From Bog-257 sp963805985 (lineage in GTDB: Bacteria; Acidobacteriota; Terriglobia; Terriglobales; Acidobacteriaceae): 64,000 bases of DNA. The stretch is from assembly GCA_963805985.1 (NCBI GenBank), contig CAWDWG010000003.1, positions 1-64,000 on the forward strand. Reading direction: 5' to 3'. Position numbers and translations under genes: made by a program. Every line of letters begins with the position of its first letter. Positions within the stretch are counted from its first letter, which is position 1. This document shows positions 28,112 through 36,659 of the stretch, piece after piece. A model generated the notes under the pieces. That model did not search any database. It had not been told where the DNA came from and saw nothing but the letters and a program-made list of their open reading frames with translations.

Positions 28112-28140
28112 GTCGGTAGAGCACGCCTTGAGGCGTGCAT
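28112..28140. repeat. GTAGAGC-type palindrome
   Basis: GGTAGAGC is followed by GCACGCCT-TG-AGGCGTGC (28121-28138). It has the same layout as the copies at 1785 and 2022 in the rRNA spacer. Confidence 0.7.
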
Positions 28141-28306
28141 ATCGCAGAACCCAAACCGACACTCGCACGTTCGGCGAACCTTCATTGCACAGCTAAAGGC
28201 CGTTCTCCACCCAAGTGAGTTGAACCACATTTTCGTTCACCGTATAGCACTCCATTGACTTCACCGTCCAATTCCGTCACAATCTCGACTTTTCCCGGAG
28301 ACCTTA

Positions 28307-28729
28307 ATGAAGAACTTGGTGATGGCATTGGCCGCAGCCGCCGTGTTGTGTCTCGCAATTGCGGATCGCGGTTCCGCTGCGCCGACTGGCAAGAGCAAAC
28401 AGATCGCGCGCGGCGAGTACCTGGTGAAAGCCATCGGCCAGTGCGGCGATTGCCACACGCCGCTCACGATTACCGGCGGCTTCGTCATGGACAAATGGCT
28501 GCAAGGCAAGAAGCTGGAATTCGGGCCGCTCATCTTTATTCCCATCTGGGCCGACACTTCACCCAACATTGCCGGCCTTCCCGGTTGGGACACCGAAAAA
28601 GCAGTGCAGTTCTTCATGACTGGCCTCGCGCCGAACGGCCAGCCGGCTCGCCCTCCCATGCCTGCGTACCACATGAACCGCGCCGACGCAGAAGCGGTGG
28701 TGGCCTATCTGCAGTCGCTGAAGCCTTGA
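28307..28729 (+). CDS. exported monoheme cytochrome c
   Basis: The 140-residue protein has a signal peptide (residues 1-24), one heme-binding motif (Cys46-x-x-Cys49-His50 in GQCGDCHTP), and a likely Met ligand in PPMPAYHM, with a closing helix MNRADAEAVVAYLQSL. It is a class I-like c-type cytochrome carrying one electron in the periplasm, resembling small subunits of alcohol or aldehyde dehydrogenases. CGGAG seven bases before ATG supports the start. A decayed copy of its 3' end is at 30008-30064. Confidence 0.9.
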   Translation: MKNLVMALAAAAVLCLAIADRGSAAPTGKSKQIARGEYLVKAIGQCGDCHTPLTITGGFVMDKWLQGKKLEFGPLIFIPIWADTSPNIAGLPGWDTEKAVQFFMTGLAPNGQPARPPMPAYHMNRADAEAVVAYLQSLKP

Positions 28730-28740
28730 TCGATTGTCGC

Positions 28741-28753
28741 TACAATAATCCAC
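28741..28753 (+). promoter_or_regulatory. candidate -10 of a leaderless transcript for the pentapeptide gene
   Basis: TACAAT (28741-28746) is 7 bp before ATG 28754 and there is no Shine-Dalgarno sequence, so transcription may start at the initiation codon. No clear -35. Confidence 0.4.
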
Positions 28754-29992
28754 ATGAGACTGAAGCTAGTGTTTGCGGTAATCGCGTCGCTGTGTCTCAT
28801 GGCGATCGCCGTTGGCCTCTATCTCTCGAATTACCCTGAAGTTTCCGGTGGCGTCCTGATTTTTTGCGCTGCCTGTGCCTTGGCAGGAACTTTCGGACTT
28901 CTCTGGTTTGGTCCCAAATTGCAGCTTGCCTCCATGCCAGAGGTTACTGGTGTCAAGGAAAAGTTCGACGTTGAGAACGAGGCGCGCAAGTCGCTGGCCG
29001 GCATTGTGGCCGCGTCGTTCTTCCTTTTTTCCGGCTACACCGCTTTCTCCAACTTCGAAAGTTCGCTCAATAAAGACCGTACGTCGCAGCTGACCGACGC
29101 GCTGAAGATGCTGGAGGACGAGAAGCCCTCCATCCGGCTCGCCGGCGCCAACTCGCTGGCGCTGCTGACCCGCCAATTCAATTCCAAGGGCGATTACGCG
29201 CAGGCCATTCGCGCCATGAACGACGTGGTTCAACAGCACACCACGCTGCTGGGCAAGACGACGCCTGCGGACAACTCTTGCGGGCCGCGTCCGGCTCCGC
29301 CGCCGGAGATCCAGCGCCTGCTGCGATTTCTGGGCAACCGGCGCTATGCCAGCAAGAACTCCGACGATCGTTTGACCCTCGATGACACGGACCTTCGCGG
29401 TGCGTACCTCGGCGGCACATCCCTGCAGCAACATGAGAGCACGTGGAGCTGGGTAACCAGCGGCCGTCAGGCGAACACCTACATCGGCGACTGGGCCTAC
29501 GCGAGCTTTAATGGCTCTAACCTCGCCGCCACGAATTTCGAGAGTGCGAACCTGGAGAATGCTCAGTTCGGCTCGTCGCTCTATACCGGTGCACCGGCCA
29601 ACCTGTCACCGGCGTGCGTGCAATTCGGCGGTCAAACAGCGTCGCAGACCCTTTCGACTTCGTTTGCCCATGCCGACCTCAAACATGCAAACTTCTCTGA
29701 CGCTGACATGCGGGGCGCGACTCTGTTATGCGCGGATGCGCGCAATGCCAACTTCCCCAAAGCGAATCTCACCGGAGCCAGTTTGATATGCGCCAATCTC
29801 CAGGGCGCGACCTTTGACGGAGCGGACTTGTCGGGTGTCGATATGAGCAAAGCCCTGTGCGTCGATCCCAGGCAATTGGCCGCGGCGAAACAGCAACCGG
29901 CGAAGGGACCCAACTTCAAGAATTGTCCCGCGAATTGGAGCGCCGAAAAATGCAACATCGGTACTCCCGACTGCATGCCCAAGGATGACTAG
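28754..29992 (+). CDS. membrane-anchored pentapeptide-repeat protein
   Basis: The 412-residue protein has two N-terminal membrane helices (residues 4-24 and 32-52) and a third at ~82-97 (IVAASFFLFSGYTAFS). A helical segment follows (~108-165), then a C-terminal pentapeptide-repeat region (~210-370) with units such as DLRGAYLGG, SNLAATNFESANLENAQF, ANFSDADMRGATLL and ANLTGASLICANLQGATF. The repeats form a right-handed quadrilateral helix, usually a protein-binding scaffold. Four or more cysteines lie in the last 90 residues. It is flanked by a cytochrome c gene and a decayed cytochrome c 3' end. Confidence 0.85.
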   Translation: MRLKLVFAVIASLCLMAIAVGLYLSNYPEVSGGVLIFCAACALAGTFGLLWFGPKLQLASMPEVTGVKEKFDVENEARKSLAGIVAASFFLFSGYTAFSNFESSLNKDRTSQLTDALKMLEDEKPSIRLAGANSLALLTRQFNSKGDYAQAIRAMNDVVQQHTTLLGKTTPADNSCGPRPAPPPEIQRLLRFLGNRRYASKNSDDRLTLDDTDLRGAYLGGTSLQQHESTWSWVTSGRQANTYIGDWAYASFNGSNLAATNFESANLENAQFGSSLYTGAPANLSPACVQFGGQTASQTLSTSFAHADLKHANFSDADMRGATLLCADARNANFPKANLTGASLICANLQGATFDGADLSGVDMSKALCVDPRQLAAAKQQPAKGPNFKNCPANWSAEKCNIGTPDCMPKDD

Positions 29993-30007
29993 AGGAACAT
30001 ATTTAAG

Positions 30008-30064
30008 ATGAACCGTGCCCATGCTGAGACTGTGGTCTGGTATTTGTAATCGTTGAAGCAGTGA
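30008..30064 (+). pseudogene. decayed 3' end of a cytochrome c gene
   Basis: Translated, this segment reads MNRAHAETVVWYL-stop-SLKQ-stop, against MNRADAEAVVAYLQSLKP-stop at the end of the cytochrome c gene (28673-28729). 40 of 57 bases match, including the stop. It is a remnant of a second copy or of a related gene. Confidence 0.6.
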
Positions 30065-30128
30065 TTCGCGGCCGCTGACACATCCGGGCACGGATGAGAC
30101 AATATCGCCAGCGAACTTAAGACCCGCT

Positions 30129-31109
30129 ATGACAACTGACCTGTCAACCGGCAAGACCATTGGCCAACGGAACATTCCACCCGGCCTCATCGACGAAGCG
30201 CGCCAGCATGTCTATGAGGCAGCCATCCGCACGCCATTGGTGCGGCTGAACCATGATGGCCCGGCGGAGATTTATCTGAAGTTGGAGTGCCTGCAACCGA
30301 TCGGGTCATTCAAGATTCGCGGTGCGTATAACGCGATTCGCAAACTGCCCGAGCGCGAGCGGCAAAGCGGCGTTTGGACGGTCAGTGCCGGCAATGCCGC
30401 GCAAGGAGTGGCGCTGGCGGCGCGAAAGGCGGGCGTATCTTGCCAGGTGCTCGTCATCGAGACGGCTCCCGCGGCCAAGCTCGATGCGATTCGCCGGCTG
30501 GGGGCTGAGTATGTCAAAGCCTCCTACGACGACTGCTGGAAGGCCTTGTCGGACCGTAGTCATCCCGCGATGACTGGCGTCTTTGTACATCCTTTTGAAG
30601 ACGACGAGTTCATCGCCGGCAACGCCTCGGTGGGACTTGAAATCCTGGAAGATCTGCCTGACGTGGATGCCGCCGTCGCAGGTTTCGGCGGCGGAGGCTT
30701 GTCCTGCGGGATTGCCGCTGCACTGAAGGAGCGCGGAAGCCGCGCCAAGGTATTTGCTGCTGAGCCAGAGACAGCGGCCCCGCTCGCATACTCGCTGGCG
30801 ATGGGCTCCGCTCAGAACTTTCCTAATTGGCAAGCCAGCTGGGTTGATGGATGCGGAGGCAAGTCGGTATTCCCCCGCATGTGGGCGCTGGCGAACCATC
30901 TGCTTGCCGGCTCCATAGTTCCAACCCTCGAGGAGACGCGGCAGGCGATGCGCCTCGTGGCCCTGCGCAATCACGTGATAGCGGAAGGTGCGGGCGCGTG
31001 TGCCGTCGCCGCCGGACTGAGCGGCAAGTGTGGCGGAGGAAAGATTGTCTGCGTGGTGAGCGGAGGAAATATTGATCTGGCGAAATTCTCCGAGTTGATC
31101 CTGGCGTAG
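30129..31109 (+). CDS. threonine/serine dehydratase (PLP fold type II)
   Basis: The 326-residue protein carries LECLQPIGSFKIRGA with the PLP Lys62, the glycine loop SAGNAAQGVA that holds the phosphate, and GFGGGGLSCGIAAAL. It lacks the C-terminal ACT regulatory domain of biosynthetic IlvA, so it is probably catabolic, deaminating threonine or serine to 2-oxo acids. It is followed 9 bp later by threonine aldolase, forming a threonine breakdown operon. Confidence 0.9.
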   Translation: MTTDLSTGKTIGQRNIPPGLIDEARQHVYEAAIRTPLVRLNHDGPAEIYLKLECLQPIGSFKIRGAYNAIRKLPERERQSGVWTVSAGNAAQGVALAARKAGVSCQVLVIETAPAAKLDAIRRLGAEYVKASYDDCWKALSDRSHPAMTGVFVHPFEDDEFIAGNASVGLEILEDLPDVDAAVAGFGGGGLSCGIAAALKERGSRAKVFAAEPETAAPLAYSLAMGSAQNFPNWQASWVDGCGGKSVFPRMWALANHLLAGSIVPTLEETRQAMRLVALRNHVIAEGAGACAVAAGLSGKCGGGKIVCVVSGGNIDLAKFSELILA

Positions 31110-31118
31110 GATTCTTCT

Positions 31119-32207
31119 ATGTACACCTCGGCTCCCGAGTCGGAAGTAAAGTCTCCTCGTTTTGCAACTCCCGCCATCGACCTGCGCAGCGACACCGTCA
31201 CCAAACCCTCACCCGAGATGCGGCGCGCGATGTTCGAAGCCGAGGTCGGAGACGACGTCTACGCCGAGGACCCGACCATCAATCGCCTGGAGAAGCGCGC
31301 GGCGGAGATCTTCGGCCGCGAGGCGGCGCTGTTCGTTCCCAGCGGTACCATGGGCAACCAGATCGCGATCAAGCTGCACACGCATCATGGGCAAGAGCTC
31401 ATCTGCCAGGAGCGCAGCCATGTTTTCGAGTATGAGATGGCGATGATGGCGCACTTCTCAGGAGTCGTGCCGCGAACGGTGCGAGGTGAGGACGGCATTC
31501 TGACCTGGGAGGACGTCAAGTCCAAGCTCAGGGGCAAGAGCTATCACGCCGCCAGTACCGGCCTGGTTACGCTGGAGAACACCCACAACATGGCCGGCGG
31601 CACGATCATTCCGCCGGCAATTTTCGACGACGTCTGCGATCGCACGCACGACGCCGGACTTCCCGTTCACCTTGACGGCGCGCGCGTCTTCAATGCGGCG
31701 GTTGCGCTCGGCATCAATGTTGCGAAGCTGACTGCGAAGGCTGACACGGTGATGTTCTGCCTGTCGAAAGGTCTTGGCGCGCCGGTGGGATCGCTACTGG
31801 TCGGCGGCGCGGAGATGATCGATCGCGGCCGCAACTATCGCAAAGCCCTTGGCGGCGGTATGCGGCAGGCCGGCATTCTGGCGGCCGCAGGACTCATCGC
31901 ACTGGAGCAGGGACCGGAAAAACTGGCACAGGATCACGCCAACGCGAAGTTTCTCGCGCAAGGTCTCGCCGAAATTCCCGGCATCAAAATCGATCCCGCA
32001 AAGGTTCAAACCAACATTCTGATTTGCGATACCTCCGCCAGCGGCCTCACAGGGGCGGACATGTCGAGAAAATTAGCGGAACGGAACGTATTGGCGAGCG
32101 CATACGGCCCGTACATCATTCGCTTCGTTACCCATCTCGACGTCAGCCGCGGGCAATGCGCCGAGGCGCTGAAGATCGTTGCGTCAATTTGTGGCGGAAG
32201 CTCCTAG
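31119..32207 (+). CDS. ltaE: low-specificity L-threonine aldolase
   Basis: The 362-residue PLP fold type I enzyme shows IDLRSDTVTKPSPEMRRAM, ENTHNMAGG, PVHLDGARVFNAAVALG and the PLP Lys217 in FCLSKGLGAPVGS. It cleaves threonine to glycine and acetaldehyde. N-terminal residues 1-18 are an extra tail relative to the usual start near IDLRSDT. It probably forms an operon with the dehydratase, giving two routes for threonine catabolism. Confidence 0.93.
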   Translation: MYTSAPESEVKSPRFATPAIDLRSDTVTKPSPEMRRAMFEAEVGDDVYAEDPTINRLEKRAAEIFGREAALFVPSGTMGNQIAIKLHTHHGQELICQERSHVFEYEMAMMAHFSGVVPRTVRGEDGILTWEDVKSKLRGKSYHAASTGLVTLENTHNMAGGTIIPPAIFDDVCDRTHDAGLPVHLDGARVFNAAVALGINVAKLTAKADTVMFCLSKGLGAPVGSLLVGGAEMIDRGRNYRKALGGGMRQAGILAAAGLIALEQGPEKLAQDHANAKFLAQGLAEIPGIKIDPAKVQTNILICDTSASGLTGADMSRKLAERNVLASAYGPYIIRFVTHLDVSRGQCAEALKIVASICGGSS

Positions 32208-32213
32208 AAGAAA

Positions 32214-32233
32214 GGGCGCTCTTCCGAGCGCCC
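32214..32233 (+). terminator. hairpin between ltaE and the convergent GloVer gene
   Basis: Stem GGGCGCTC / GAGCGCCC with loop TTCC starts 7 bp after the ltaE stop. No T tract follows on the plus strand. Confidence 0.55.
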
Positions 32234-32266
32234 CTGCCGACCTGAAAATAAAATTCAGTCCGAAAG

Positions 32267-33646
32267 TTACGGCGTGATCTCAAACACCACTCCCGCTCCG
32301 CTGGCGCCGCCGGTGGACGCTGTGCCGTACAGATCGCCACGCGCATCGACCACCAGGTTGCTATAGGGAGAGCCGCCGTCGCTGCCGTTGGTGAAATCGT
32401 GCAATGAGGTGTAGGTCCAGCTCCCATTCGATGGCGTCAGCTTAAATACCGCGCCAAAGCCGTGCGCGCCATCGGACAATGTCGTGCCATAGAGGTTGCC
32501 TGCGTTATCCATCACCAAATTGCCCACCGGTCCTGCGATGAGGCCTCCATTCGCCGGACTGGTGAAGCTGTACAGCGTGCTGTAGACCCACTGTCCATTC
32601 TGGAAGGTGAGCTTGAACACCGTGCCGCCTTTGCCCGACCCTCCCATCGCAGTCGCACCGTAGATATTGCCTTCCTGATCCAGAATGACGCCGGCCTTCG
32701 GATAGCCACCATCGTTGCCGTTGGTGAAATCGTAGAGGTCGGTCTCGATGAATCCGGAACCGGAGGCGGTCAACTTATAGACGGATCCATGAAAGTTGGT
32801 GCCGCCGTTAAAGGTCGTGCCATAGAGATTGCCGGCGTGGTCCATGGTCACGCCGCTGCCGGGATAACCATAGGGATGGAAAAGCACCTGCTCCGTCCAG
32901 TCGGTGGATTGATTCAACTGGTAGATGATTCCACCGTTGTTGAGGCCGCCGGCGTTGGTGGCGCCATCAAGGTTGCCGCTGTGATCGAACACGGGAGCAC
33001 CCACCGGTCCCGAACCCTCAGCGTAATTGAAGCTATGGATGATGGTCTCGACCCAGGTGCCTTGCAGAGGAGCGACCTTGTAGACGGTGCCGCAGCCAGG
33101 GCTGGTGCAGCCTCCGCCGCCAAGAAACGTCGTGCTATAGAGAGCGCCGTCAGGTCCAAACGCGACATTCGCAGATTCCGGATTCTGGCCGTCGGTTCCG
33201 CCCAGAAAAGTATACAAAGGCGTTACGGTCCATCCGGACTTTCCCTGGAACAACCGGTAGACGACGCCGCAACCGTTGTTGCCGCACGCTCCGCCCTTGA
33301 TTCCACCATAATTCGCGGTGCCGTAAAAAGCCGCAATGCCATCGGACGTAAGGCCGGCCATCGGCATCGCGCCATCGCTTTCGCCGGTGAAGTTGTAGAT
33401 CACCGAATACGTCTGCGCCTGCGCCGATTGCGACATGCCGGCGGCCAGCGCGAGGACTACTGCCAGCGCCAATGCTCCGGCGAGCAGGCGTCCGCGTCGA
33501 GGCGATGTCTGCAGAAACATTTGCTGTGTTGCGTATCGACAACGCCAGCCCACGCGCGCTTTGCCGTGATTGAACTTGAACGAGAGCGCAGCTGGTGAGA
33601 GCTGGTCGATGGGTGTGCGATCGGAGTGCGGTTCCAGGCTTGCCAT
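32267..33646 (-). CDS. exported GloVer-type tandem-repeat protein 3
   Basis: The 459-residue protein has a cytoplasmic N-terminal stretch of ~50 residues, an export segment (LLAGALALAVVLALAAGM, ending AQAQ), and eight repeats such as DNAGNLYGTTLSDGAHGFGA, VFKLTPSNGSWTYTSLHDF and DGGYPKAGVILDQEGNIYG. It ends in the standard VVFEITP. AAGGAG eight bases before ATG supports the far start. It is the first of three same-strand relatives (32267, 33764, 35200). The family is predicted to be a beta-propeller or repetitive beta structure on the cell surface. Confidence 0.85.
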   Translation of the reverse strand: MASLEPHSDRTPIDQLSPAALSFKFNHGKARVGWRCRYATQQMFLQTSPRRGRLLAGALALAVVLALAAGMSQSAQAQTYSVIYNFTGESDGAMPMAGLTSDGIAAFYGTANYGGIKGGACGNNGCGVVYRLFQGKSGWTVTPLYTFLGGTDGQNPESANVAFGPDGALYSTTFLGGGGCTSPGCGTVYKVAPLQGTWVETIIHSFNYAEGSGPVGAPVFDHSGNLDGATNAGGLNNGGIIYQLNQSTDWTEQVLFHPYGYPGSGVTMDHAGNLYGTTFNGGTNFHGSVYKLTASGSGFIETDLYDFTNGNDGGYPKAGVILDQEGNIYGATAMGGSGKGGTVFKLTFQNGQWVYSTLYSFTSPANGGLIAGPVGNLVMDNAGNLYGTTLSDGAHGFGAVFKLTPSNGSWTYTSLHDFTNGSDGGSPYSNLVVDARGDLYGTASTGGASGAGVVFEITP

Positions 33647-33763
33647 CCTCTTGACTCCTTAATCCCAGCACTTTATTGCAAAGAGCGGCCAAACACAACT
33701 CTTACTATGTCGGACATTGGAAATGTGCAAGTTAGCCCGGCGCCAGTTGCGCAATTGAACAAG

Positions 33764-35092
33764 CTACGGCGTGATCTCGAATACCGTGCCGCAACCACCC
33801 TGGCATGCGAAATCGCCTCCGCCGGACGTAGTGCCATAGAGATTGCCATTCGCGTCCATAATCAAGCCGTCATAGGGATACGAGCCGCCGCTTCCGCCAG
33901 TGAAGTCGTGCAGGTCGGTATAGATCCAGCCGTCATTGGAAGGCGTGAGCTTGAAGACGCTGCCGCAGCAATTTCCGTTTCCGGATGCACTGAGCGCCGT
34001 CCCATAGACGTTCCCGGCGCTATCCATCAGGAGTTTGCCAACGGGCCCACCGTCGTCGGCCCCATCGAAAACATGCATTATGGTGAAAGTCCAACCGCCG
34101 TTTCCTGGACTGAGCTCATACACGACAGGCTGTCCTAAGCTGCTGTTGCGAGTGGCACCGTACAGATTGCCGGCATTATCCTTGATTAAGCCACCGATAG
34201 GAAGGTCTCCCTCGTCACCTGGGGCGAAGCTATAAAGTGTACTGTAGGTCCAGCCCGAGCCCGAAGGAGTCAACTGAAAGATCGTGCCCAGGTCGGAAGA
34301 GCCGCCATTCGTGGCAGTGCCATCAAGATTGCCCGCCGCATCGAAGATGACGCCGGAATAAGGCAATCCACCGGTCTCGCCCCCGGTGAAGCTGTACGGG
34401 ATGCTTTCCATCCACCCGCCATTGGACGGCGACAGCTCGAAGACCGTCCCATCGCCATCGCTGCTCGATCCACCATCGACGGTGGTGCCATAGAGATTCC
34501 CGGCCCCGTCGAAGATAAGATCTCCACTTGGATAATTTCCGTCAGGGGGAACCATGAAGTTGTGCAGCACCGTCTCCGTCCACGGACACGAAACACTTTT
34601 GCAGATGGTGGCCGGCGGTTGCAGGCGATAAGCGGTTCCGCAGCCAAGCCCGCCCTTGCATTCTCCGATGGATCCGCCAATCGAGGTTTCTCCATAAAGA
34701 TTGCCATCGGAACCAATGCTCACTCGCGATTGGGGGTAAGCTCCGTCAGAGGCATTCCATCCCTGAAAGCTGTACAGAGGCGTAAACGTCCAACCCGATC
34801 CCCTGTGACTTAGTTTGAAAACCGTGCCGCAGCCCTGAGGGCCAACATTACAGTTTCCAGTTCCGCCATACTCTGCTGTTCCGTAGAGATTGCCGGCTCG
34901 ATCCATGGTCAAACCAACCACCGGACTTGCTCCATCATCTCCACCGGTGAATGTATGCAGCACCTGAAATGTCTGCCCTTGCGCCTCGGCGGCGGCGACG
35001 ATCATCAATACGGCGATCGCCGAGGCCGCCAGCGCCATCCAGAGATCAATGCTTCCGTTCCGGTATATTGCTTGCCGTAATCGCCTCGCCAT
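33764..35092 (-). CDS. exported GloVer-type tandem-repeat protein 4
   Basis: The 442-residue protein starts with a hydrophobic segment (LWMALAASAIAVLMIVAAA, then EAQGQ) and contains about eight repeats such as DRAGNLYGTAEYGG, GTVFKLSHRGSGWTFTPLYSF and DGAGNLYGTTVDGGSSSDGD, ending GTVFEITP. AAGGAAAG lies upstream of ATG. The repeats carry paired cysteines (CNVGPQGCGTVF, CKGGLGCGT). It lies 115 bp upstream of the frame-broken copy at 35200 and the same distance from copy 3, suggesting tandem duplication. Confidence 0.85.
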   Translation of the reverse strand: MARRLRQAIYRNGSIDLWMALAASAIAVLMIVAAAEAQGQTFQVLHTFTGGDDGASPVVGLTMDRAGNLYGTAEYGGTGNCNVGPQGCGTVFKLSHRGSGWTFTPLYSFQGWNASDGAYPQSRVSIGSDGNLYGETSIGGSIGECKGGLGCGTAYRLQPPATICKSVSCPWTETVLHNFMVPPDGNYPSGDLIFDGAGNLYGTTVDGGSSSDGDGTVFELSPSNGGWMESIPYSFTGGETGGLPYSGVIFDAAGNLDGTATNGGSSDLGTIFQLTPSGSGWTYSTLYSFAPGDEGDLPIGGLIKDNAGNLYGATRNSSLGQPVVYELSPGNGGWTFTIMHVFDGADDGGPVGKLLMDSAGNVYGTALSASGNGNCCGSVFKLTPSNDGWIYTDLHDFTGGSGGSYPYDGLIMDANGNLYGTTSGGGDFACQGGCGTVFEITP

Positions 35093-35199
35093 GACTTTCC
35101 TTTCTGGATGTCTTCGTCTGTCGGACTCCCACGTTGTGGTAGAAAGCTGAGCGCCGGTATCAACCTCGATCGCCGGCGCTCATTTGGGGACGAACCTCG

Positions 35200-36440
35200 T
35201 TAAGGCGTAATTTCAAAGACGTTGCCGCAGGGGCTTCCCTGGCAATTGCCGGTACCTCCCAGCGATGTCGTGCCGTAGAGGTTTCCACTGGTGCCCACAA
35301 TCACCCCGCCAACCGGAATAGGGTCACCGCCGAAATCGGAGAGGTCAGTTTCCGTCCAGCCTCCATTCAAGGGGTGAGCTTGAACACAAGGCTTGGGACC
35401 GACATCACGCCATAAACATTTCCGGCAGCGTCAACCGTCGGGCCGCTGAAGGATCCTTCGTACCCGTTGAAGTAGTAGAGGGAGCTGTAGGTCCACGTGC
35501 CCCCGGAATGACTCAGCTGGTAGACCCTGCCGCCGTCGTTGAAAGTTGTGCCGTAAAGATTGCCGGTCTGATCGAAAGCGACTCCGCCCAACGGATCATA
35601 GCCATCGCCATTGTTGTGAAACGCGTAGAGCGTAGTCTCGGTCCACCCCGAACCCGAGGAACTCAGTTCGTAGACCGATCCCCATCCGCTGCGCCCGTAG
35701 CTGGTGGTCCCGTACAGATTGCCCGCGCTATCGAAGATCAAGCCGCTTCCCACGAAGTCGTTGCCGAAGTCGTAAAGCAATTCCTTCTCCCAGCCGCTAC
35801 CGATGTGCGACAGCTTGAAAGCGATCGTGTGGTTCGTGTCCTCGTCTCCCTCGGTGGTGCCGTAGAGATTTCCCGCTGGGTCAAAGACGAGGTTGCCGTA
35901 GCCGGGATACGCGCCGTCGGTGCCGCCGGTGAATCGATGAATCACCGTCTCGGTCCATGGGCACAGAGCAGTCTTGCAGGCACTGGCGGGCGGTCGCAGG
36001 TTGAAGATGGTCCCGCAGCCTTGACCTCCAGTAGGCGCGGAGCATGCTCCGCCTCCACCGACGCTGGTCGTACCGTAGAGGCTGCCGTCCGGACCAATGG
36101 TGACGCCGGCGAGGGGATACTCGCCGTCATCGCTTCCTTGGAAGCTGTACAGGCGGGTCAGAATCCAGCTCGAGTTCTTACGCGTCAACTTGAAAACCGT
36201 GCCGCAGCCATATCCACTGCATCCGCTGCCGCCGATGTAGGTGGTGCCATACAGATTTCCGGAGCGGTCCATGGTGAGGGTGCCGTTGGGCTGCGCACCG
36301 TCTGGCCCGTTGAAGTCGTGCAGGACGGTGTAGGTTTGGGCCGCCAACGGGACCGGCAAGAGCAGGAGCACGAACCCTAGGAAGGCAAGCACTCCGGCCG
36401 CGCTCGGACACCGACCAAGAATCTTCGGCTGACTGTGCAA
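35200..36440 (-). pseudogene. exported GloVer-type tandem-repeat protein 5, frameshifted near its 3' end
   Basis: The open part (36440 to 35367) has a signal sequence and repeats like DRSGNLYGTTYIGGSGCSGY, then stops at VFKLTP-stop. The frame one base over continues NGGWTETDLSDFGG, SGNLYGTTSLGG and ends CGNVFEITP with a stop at 35200-35202, exactly as in copies 3 and 4. One missing base in ACCCCTTGAATGG (about 35365-35373) explains it; adding one gives KLTPSNGGW. The true protein is therefore about 413 residues. It is oriented away from the wHTH-TPR regulator at 36660. Confidence 0.82.
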
Positions 36441-36659
36441 GACGGACCCTCCTCAAATGCGAGCCGGATACACGAGCTTTTCGGTCCTGAGTGACCGCTC
36501 AGCGACCGGTTTGAGACGCTGCGTTGTACTCTTTTCCTCCTCCCGGCCCGATAAGTCAAATTAATTGCACCTTACGGTCTAACATGTTGCAGAAACATGA
36601 AATAGCTCTTCATCGGACATCGCCCGTTGACGAAACTGTGATAACATTTGCAGCCAATC

